Below, one piece after another: positions 59,998 through 64,000 of a stretch of 64,000 bases of DNA (within the stretch, counting starts at the first letter, position 1; every line of letters begins with the position of its first letter). Location: the NCBI GenBank assembly GCA_002840275.1, contig PHAB01000004.1, positions 124,001-188,000 on the forward strand. Direction: 5' to 3'. The notes beneath the pieces are model-generated. The model searched no databases. It saw only the letters and a list, made by a program, of their open reading frames with translations, and had not been told where the DNA came from. The position numbers were made by a program, and so were the translations under genes. This stretch comes from Firmicutes bacterium HGW-Firmicutes-14 (GTDB taxonomy: Bacteria > Bacillota > Thermincolia > Thermincolales > UBA2595).

Positions 59998-61179
59998 TTA
60001 GGAATCTGCCGGTTTAATATCCTGAAGAATACCCCTCAAAATCCGGGAAAATTGCTTAGAATACGCAGAAATATTGAAATGCTCCCTTGAATAATCAAAA
60101 ACCCTCCGGTGCTGGCGTTCGAGTTCGGCAATATCAAGCTCGGAACATAGTTTCACCTGTCTGGCAACAGTCTCAACCCTGAAGTCATCGAGGTAAAAAC
60201 CGAAATCTAAAAGGTCTATCCCCGTTTCCCTTGTAATTACCGGAATAAGCCCGTGGTTCATGCATGTAAGCAACGAAGTGGCCATCCCCTCAGAACAGGA
60301 AGGCAGGATAACAAAACTGCAGTCCTGGACCAGGTCAAGGAACTTATCGGAATTTACATTCACGAACCCCAGGTTTTTTATGTTGGTACCGGTAATTGAA
60401 AACAGCTTTTCCTCTTCGGGATAAAGGCCGCAGATGTACAGATTGTAGTCAGGCCATTGTCTGAATATATCAATCAGGATGTCGAGCCCCTTATGGATGG
60501 CCCCGTATGACCCGAACCAGACGTAGTTTTTCCTGGTCCTCGCGCAGTCCCTCTCTTTAAACACATACCTTTTGTTTATCAAGCCTGTCGGGGTAATCAC
60601 TGACAACCTGCCGGCCAGTCCTGGATATGTACCCGCCGTGAGTTCATTCCCCACCAGAACCGCATAATCTGCCATATCAATGTCTTCCTTCTTATAGTGG
60701 GTTTGAGAACGGTACAGTCCCACTTTTCTTCCGTGGCGCAGGTAGAAATATTGCGTCCTTTCCATTTCCTGTTTTACTGAAAAATCAGGATGTGCTTCTG
60801 TCAGGTACATAATTTTTAACGCACCGGGGTTCTTCAGCCCCGCATGATAAAACGGGAACCCCAAACCAAAAATTACGTCATATTCCTGTCGAAGAACTGC
60901 GGGCAGGTTCCTTTCATCCTGACAGTGGGCTAAATCGATACAAAAACCCATATCAATAAAAGTTTTTATTATTTGGGCACATTCTAATACATTAGTGTGT
61001 TTATCAAATGTTTCAAGGTTAGTTTCCAGGGGATCGGTAATGTAAGAAATCAGCGCCCTTTTCTGACCTTCGTTCGCAGGGTCAATGTTAATATTGCGAT
61101 AGAAAGTGTTTTTACGCCTTTGTTTTTTTATCAGTTCAACCACAGGCCGGGGCAGGTTTTTTTTGAGAAATTTTTTCAT
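59998..61179 (-). CDS. GT-B glycosyltransferase, unusual N-terminus
   Basis: About 393 residues. The C-terminal half is GT4/GT1-like ('NYVWFGSYGAIHKGLDILIDIF', 'VILPSCSEGMATSLLTCMNHGLIPVI', with the donor EX7E region altered to EGMATSLL). The N-terminus opens with a basic stretch (KKFLKKNLPRPVVELIKKQRRKN split) and then an acceptor domain with 'LGFPFYHAGLKN'. Start ATG 61179 with GGGTG upstream overlaps the stop of the GT2 gene. Function in repeat-unit synthesis is inferred only from context. Confidence 0.82.
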   Translation of the reverse strand: MKKFLKKNLPRPVVELIKKQRRKNTFYRNINIDPANEGQKRALISYITDPLETNLETFDKHTNVLECAQIIKTFIDMGFCIDLAHCQDERNLPAVLRQEYDVIFGLGFPFYHAGLKNPGALKIMYLTEAHPDFSVKQEMERTQYFYLRHGRKVGLYRSQTHYKKEDIDMADYAVLVGNELTAGTYPGLAGRLSVITPTGLINKRYVFKERDCARTRKNYVWFGSYGAIHKGLDILIDIFRQWPDYNLYICGLYPEEEKLFSITGTNIKNLGFVNVNSDKFLDLVQDCSFVILPSCSEGMATSLLTCMNHGLIPVITRETGIDLLDFGFYLDDFRVETVARQVKLCSELDIAELERQHRRVFDYSREHFNISAYSKQFSRILRGILQDIKPADS

Positions 61180-61190
61180 AGTGACACCCA

Positions 61191-62111
61191 TCATTTTATT
61201 TTCATATACCAACCATGCAAGAAATCAGAAAACTTTTTTCCCAATATTATGTCAGTCAGCAGTTTGCGCTCATAATTCAGAACATGGTTTATCACAAAAC
61301 CCCGGGAAGTTCTTAATGCTTTATAAAAGTCCTTTAGCGCTCCCTGCCTTCTGCCAAGCTCGTTGCAAATGCAGGCCAATCCCAGGTAACCCATTGACTT
61401 TGATTCAGGGCTGAGGTTAGCCGTATTCCGTATATTTTGTCTTAAAACTTTTTCTGTGGCCAAAAATATTTTTTCCCTTTGTTCCTGCTGCGTCAGAGAC
61501 TTTTTGTGTACCCTGTAAAGATATAAGTCTTTGTGCAAAGGGCTGAGCTTACACAAAACTGAAGCCCGGAGCCAGAAATCGTAGTCTTCGGCCAAAACAA
61601 GCCCTTCGACATATCCTCCCAAACGTTCCTGAACAGTCCTGCGATAAAGAAAACAGGGTCCGATGCAATTTCTTTTCCAGAGGATTTCAGGCTCCCCAAC
61701 CCGTATCTTTTCTATCTCCTTATCTTCCTCATCAATTAGGGTATAATCACAATAAACCAAATCAGTATTGAAATCAGATTCCAAAAAAGTTAACATTTCG
61801 GCAATCGCTTCAGGGCGATAGCAGTTATCATCTGATGTCCATGTCAGATATGACCCGGCAGCATGACTGAAACCGGTATTCAGGGCTGACGGAAGCTTAC
61901 GGTTCAACTCATGTCTGATGGCTTTAATCCTATTGTCCATAGCGGTGAATCCGGAAATTAGCCGGGGGGTATTGTCTGTGGATGCGTCATCAACAATAAT
62001 CAGTTCCCATTTCTGGTATGTCTGCATTAAGCAGCTGTCAACGGCTTTCTCCAGGTACCGGGCCCCGTTGAAGGTTGGTAATATGATTGAAACCAAGGGT
62101 TGACCGGTCAT
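61191..62111 (-). CDS. Family 2 glycosyltransferase
   Basis: 306 residues. 'PLVSIILPTFNGARYLEKAV', 'WELIIVDDASTDNTPRLI' and 'YLTWTSDDNCYRPEAI' give the GT-A fold with Asp motifs; 'VLAEDYDFWLRAS' is the ED(Y) catalytic region. ATG 62111 comes just after the upstream methyltransferase stop; the longer reading to 62141 would overlap it. Confidence 0.93.
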   Translation of the reverse strand: MTGQPLVSIILPTFNGARYLEKAVDSCLMQTYQKWELIIVDDASTDNTPRLISGFTAMDNRIKAIRHELNRKLPSALNTGFSHAAGSYLTWTSDDNCYRPEAIAEMLTFLESDFNTDLVYCDYTLIDEEDKEIEKIRVGEPEILWKRNCIGPCFLYRRTVQERLGGYVEGLVLAEDYDFWLRASVLCKLSPLHKDLYLYRVHKKSLTQQEQREKIFLATEKVLRQNIRNTANLSPESKSMGYLGLACICNELGRRQGALKDFYKALRTSRGFVINHVLNYERKLLTDIILGKKFSDFLHGWYMKIK

Positions 62112-62113
62112 AA

Positions 62114-63628
62114 TTATAAACCTGCCTTTTTGGCTACCCATGCCAAAAACAATCCATCTGTGCCATCTTTGTTATCATAGGGAACATTTCTATAGACTTC
62201 AACTTTAAATCCTTCATTTCTAAGCAGTTCAAGAATTTGTCCCTCGGAATACCATTGTTCCCAATCAGACAATTTTAATTTCCCATGTTTTTCCTTGTTT
62301 TTGTCGATTATGATAAGAGTGCCCGCGTCTTTAATCAGGCGGCACATTTCACGAATAGCCCCTGGAACATTAACCGCATGTTCTAAAGCCTCAACACAAT
62401 ACCCCAAATCAAAAGACTTGTCCTTAAAAGGCATGTTAAGAAGAGAACCCTGGATACCCATTATGTCTTCAGGTAAGTTTTTTAGCATTTGCTCAGAAAT
62501 ATCCACTCCATAAGCCTCAATCTGTGGTTTGCGCGATTTTAACTTCGTAATATATCGACCTTTACCACATCCTATATCAAGGATTTTCTTAAGACCTTCC
62601 CTGTCAACAATTTTAGCTATTAGCTGATATCGCCCGTCAGTCTCATCAATGCTCTCGGAAAAAGAAGCAACTTCATTATTAAAACTCGATTTAACCTTCC
62701 AGAAGAATGAATCGAGAAAATATTTCACTGCCCAACTGATTTCCTCTTTGGGAAAATAGTTTGCTCCAAATCCGTAACTTCCATAAAATCCTCCAGTCTT
62801 ATTTTGAAGCCTGCACGCATATTTAAAAGCGCGGTCTGCTCTGTCAGTATTTCCTAGTTTATACCAGATCAAAGCGTACTGAAAAAGCCCTGTAGAGCAG
62901 ACCCATTTAACATCAGGGTATGCAGGGACAGCTCCCCGTTTGTTCTGGTATTTTGCGATTATCTCCATAGAAGCTTCCGCTAATTCAGTACATCCTAAAT
63001 CAATTAATGCTTCAATTATGTAAGCATGAAAGTGTGAAAGTGTATTGAACTCTGTTAATTCTTCCATTTTTAAATAATAAGCCAGTGCTTTCTCTACAGC
63101 TTCACAATATTTATTATTTCCCCACCGAACACCGGCTTCTTTCAATGGTTGCAAAGAATAAAGGTGGATTGCTTCCGGCACTACCCGATTATTCGGAAGT
63201 ACCCAAGAGGAAGCATCAGGCGTTGTAACTCGCCCGTTTTCTTCTATCTGTGCCAGAATCCAATCACATCCGTGAATAATTGGTTCCTGAAATTCAGGAT
63301 GATCTTCGGCCAAAGCTAATAATCCTTTTAATATTTGACCGGTATCAAAAGTATAGGAGGTTTCGCCCGTTGGGTCAGACCAGGAACCATCCGGGTTTTG
63401 AATTGACAAAAGCCAGCGGCCGTTCTGAAGTGCCAGATCACGTTCTCCCCAATTAAGTAAACTCGGGATAAAATACCCTGTTACTTCCGGGTATAACTCG
63501 TTATTGGGCCGTTGGGAGGTTATTTTAATTCCTTTGCCCTTTACAGTGTTAGCTTTTATCCAATTTATGGCCAGATTAAATTTACCAGGTAAAGTCTCTC
63601 CACTAAATAAATCGAGATAAAATTTCAT
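62114..63628 (-). CDS. Alpha/alpha-toroid domain fused to SAM methyltransferase
   Basis: 504 residues. Residues 1-300 are helical repeats with 'SIQNPDGSWSDP', 'GCDWILAQIEENGRV', 'KYQNKRGAVPAYPDV', 'RLQNKTGGFYGSYGF', the Q-x-x-x-G-x-F/W pattern of the prenyltransferase/squalene-cyclase toroid. Residues 335-500 form a class I methyltransferase: 'ILDIGCGKGRYITKL' (motif I), 'GVDISEQML', 'FDLGYCVEALEHAVN'. The toroid lacks an obvious DxDD cyclase motif, so it more likely binds a lipid or polyprenyl substrate. It could methylate a lipid-linked sugar. A similar fusion occurs in some polysaccharide loci, as far as I recall. Confidence 0.85.
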   Translation of the reverse strand: MKFYLDLFSGETLPGKFNLAINWIKANTVKGKGIKITSQRPNNELYPEVTGYFIPSLLNWGERDLALQNGRWLLSIQNPDGSWSDPTGETSYTFDTGQILKGLLALAEDHPEFQEPIIHGCDWILAQIEENGRVTTPDASSWVLPNNRVVPEAIHLYSLQPLKEAGVRWGNNKYCEAVEKALAYYLKMEELTEFNTLSHFHAYIIEALIDLGCTELAEASMEIIAKYQNKRGAVPAYPDVKWVCSTGLFQYALIWYKLGNTDRADRAFKYACRLQNKTGGFYGSYGFGANYFPKEEISWAVKYFLDSFFWKVKSSFNNEVASFSESIDETDGRYQLIAKIVDREGLKKILDIGCGKGRYITKLKSRKPQIEAYGVDISEQMLKNLPEDIMGIQGSLLNMPFKDKSFDLGYCVEALEHAVNVPGAIREMCRLIKDAGTLIIIDKNKEKHGKLKLSDWEQWYSEGQILELLRNEGFKVEVYRNVPYDNKDGTDGLFLAWVAKKAGL

Positions 63629-63651
63629 TTAAAATGCATACTCCAATCAGA

Positions 63652-63990
63652 TTAAAACTTAGTTGATTTTTCCACTGCAAATAATATCATACGAGCAATA
63701 ACACTAACTCTCGAGTTAAGAATATGAATCACAAGACGATCAAAAGATGATATTGGGTTATTTGAAAAAAGTATAATTGGCCGGTGGTAGTCTTTTGATT
63801 TTGTGAGAAAATAACAATAATTAAAATTCATTTTCTCCTGGATATAATTAATTTCTTTCTCAAGAGACCCCCGCTCAACGTAATAACGTTCTTGTGTAGC
63901 AAATTCACCCAGTAAATACTCTGTATTAAGTTTCTTTAAATCGTCAATAAAATCATCCTTCGGTTCAATATGATGGTAAACTGATAACAT
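63652..63990 (-). CDS. Uncharacterised protein, possibly the 3' end of a longer gene
   Basis: 112 residues from the ATG at 63990; the frame stays open to the window edge, so this may be the C-terminal part of a larger protein. The sequence is AT-rich relative to neighbours, mixes charged helices ('DDFIDDLKKLNTEYLLGEF', 'RGSLEKEINYIQEKM') and a hydrophobic end ('RVSVIARMILFAVEKSTKF'). I recognise no family. It precedes the toroid-methyltransferase gene in the same direction. Confidence 0.6.
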   Translation of the reverse strand: MLSVYHHIEPKDDFIDDLKKLNTEYLLGEFATQERYYVERGSLEKEINYIQEKMNFNYCYFLTKSKDYHRPIILFSNNPISSFDRLVIHILNSRVSVIARMILFAVEKSTKF

Positions 63991-64000
63991 AGTAATAAAA

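Overview
The window reads as part of one chromosome of a motile, probably spore-forming Clostridia (Peptococcaceae-like) bacterium. The evidence is a Bacillus/Clostridium-style flagellar set with FliW, CsrA, FlgM and a YvyF-like protein, the ComFA/ComFC pair, a DegS/DegU pair, SLH-domain surface proteins, an LCP ligase, a TagA/TagO pair, and a Tad pilus operon with no secretin. Species cannot be fixed from sequence alone. Almost every gene is on the minus strand; the one clear exception is an ATPase at 44409-45701. No gene-free stretch exceeds 300 bases. I saw no rRNA, tRNA, CRISPR array or insertion sequence.

Region 1 (1-7954, minus): late flagellar genes, transcribed YvyF-like, flgM, flgN, flgK, flgL, DUF6470, fliW, csrA, flagellin, flaG, fliD (cut by the window edge). 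Flagellin has a sigma-D promoter and a long leader with a GGA hairpin suited to CsrA, so the FliW-CsrA-flagellin loop appears complete. Region 2 (8051-10985): comFA and comFC.

Region 3 (11225-25191): the most interesting part. A sigma-A promoter beside degS/degU starts a unit that reads: c-di-GMP riboswitch R3 with terminator, Flp pilin 2, riboswitch R2 with terminator, a short membrane glycosyltransferase-like protein, riboswitch R1 with terminator, Flp pilin 1, then tadV, tadE, two tadG-like genes, cpaB, a receiver-CpaE fusion, cpaF, tadB, tadC, a DUF192 gene, and last a GAF-GGDEF diguanylate cyclase. The second messenger sensed three times at the head of the unit is thus made by an enzyme encoded at its tail.

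Region 4 (25378-44232): envelope and surface genes: phosphohexomutase, DUF421, TagO/WecA-type initiator, FabZ, MurJ, GT4, UDP-sugar epimerase, an SLH protein, TagA/WecG, an LCP ligase, an SLH-subtilase, ManC, and a TetR/TolC/membrane-fusion efflux unit lacking its pump. Region 5 (44347-45728): a lone plus-strand DUF4143-type ATPase, probably acquired. Region 6 (45769-64000): an exopolysaccharide cluster with a WcaJ-type initiator, an O-antigen-ligase-like protein, at least seven glycosyltransferases, GDP-fucose synthase and a toroid-methyltransferase fusion. It runs into a less usual UbiA, ABC1-kinase, DUF362, flippase-like, PHP set. ManC (region 4), and possibly the phosphohexomutase, could feed GDP-mannose to the GDP-fucose step of region 6.
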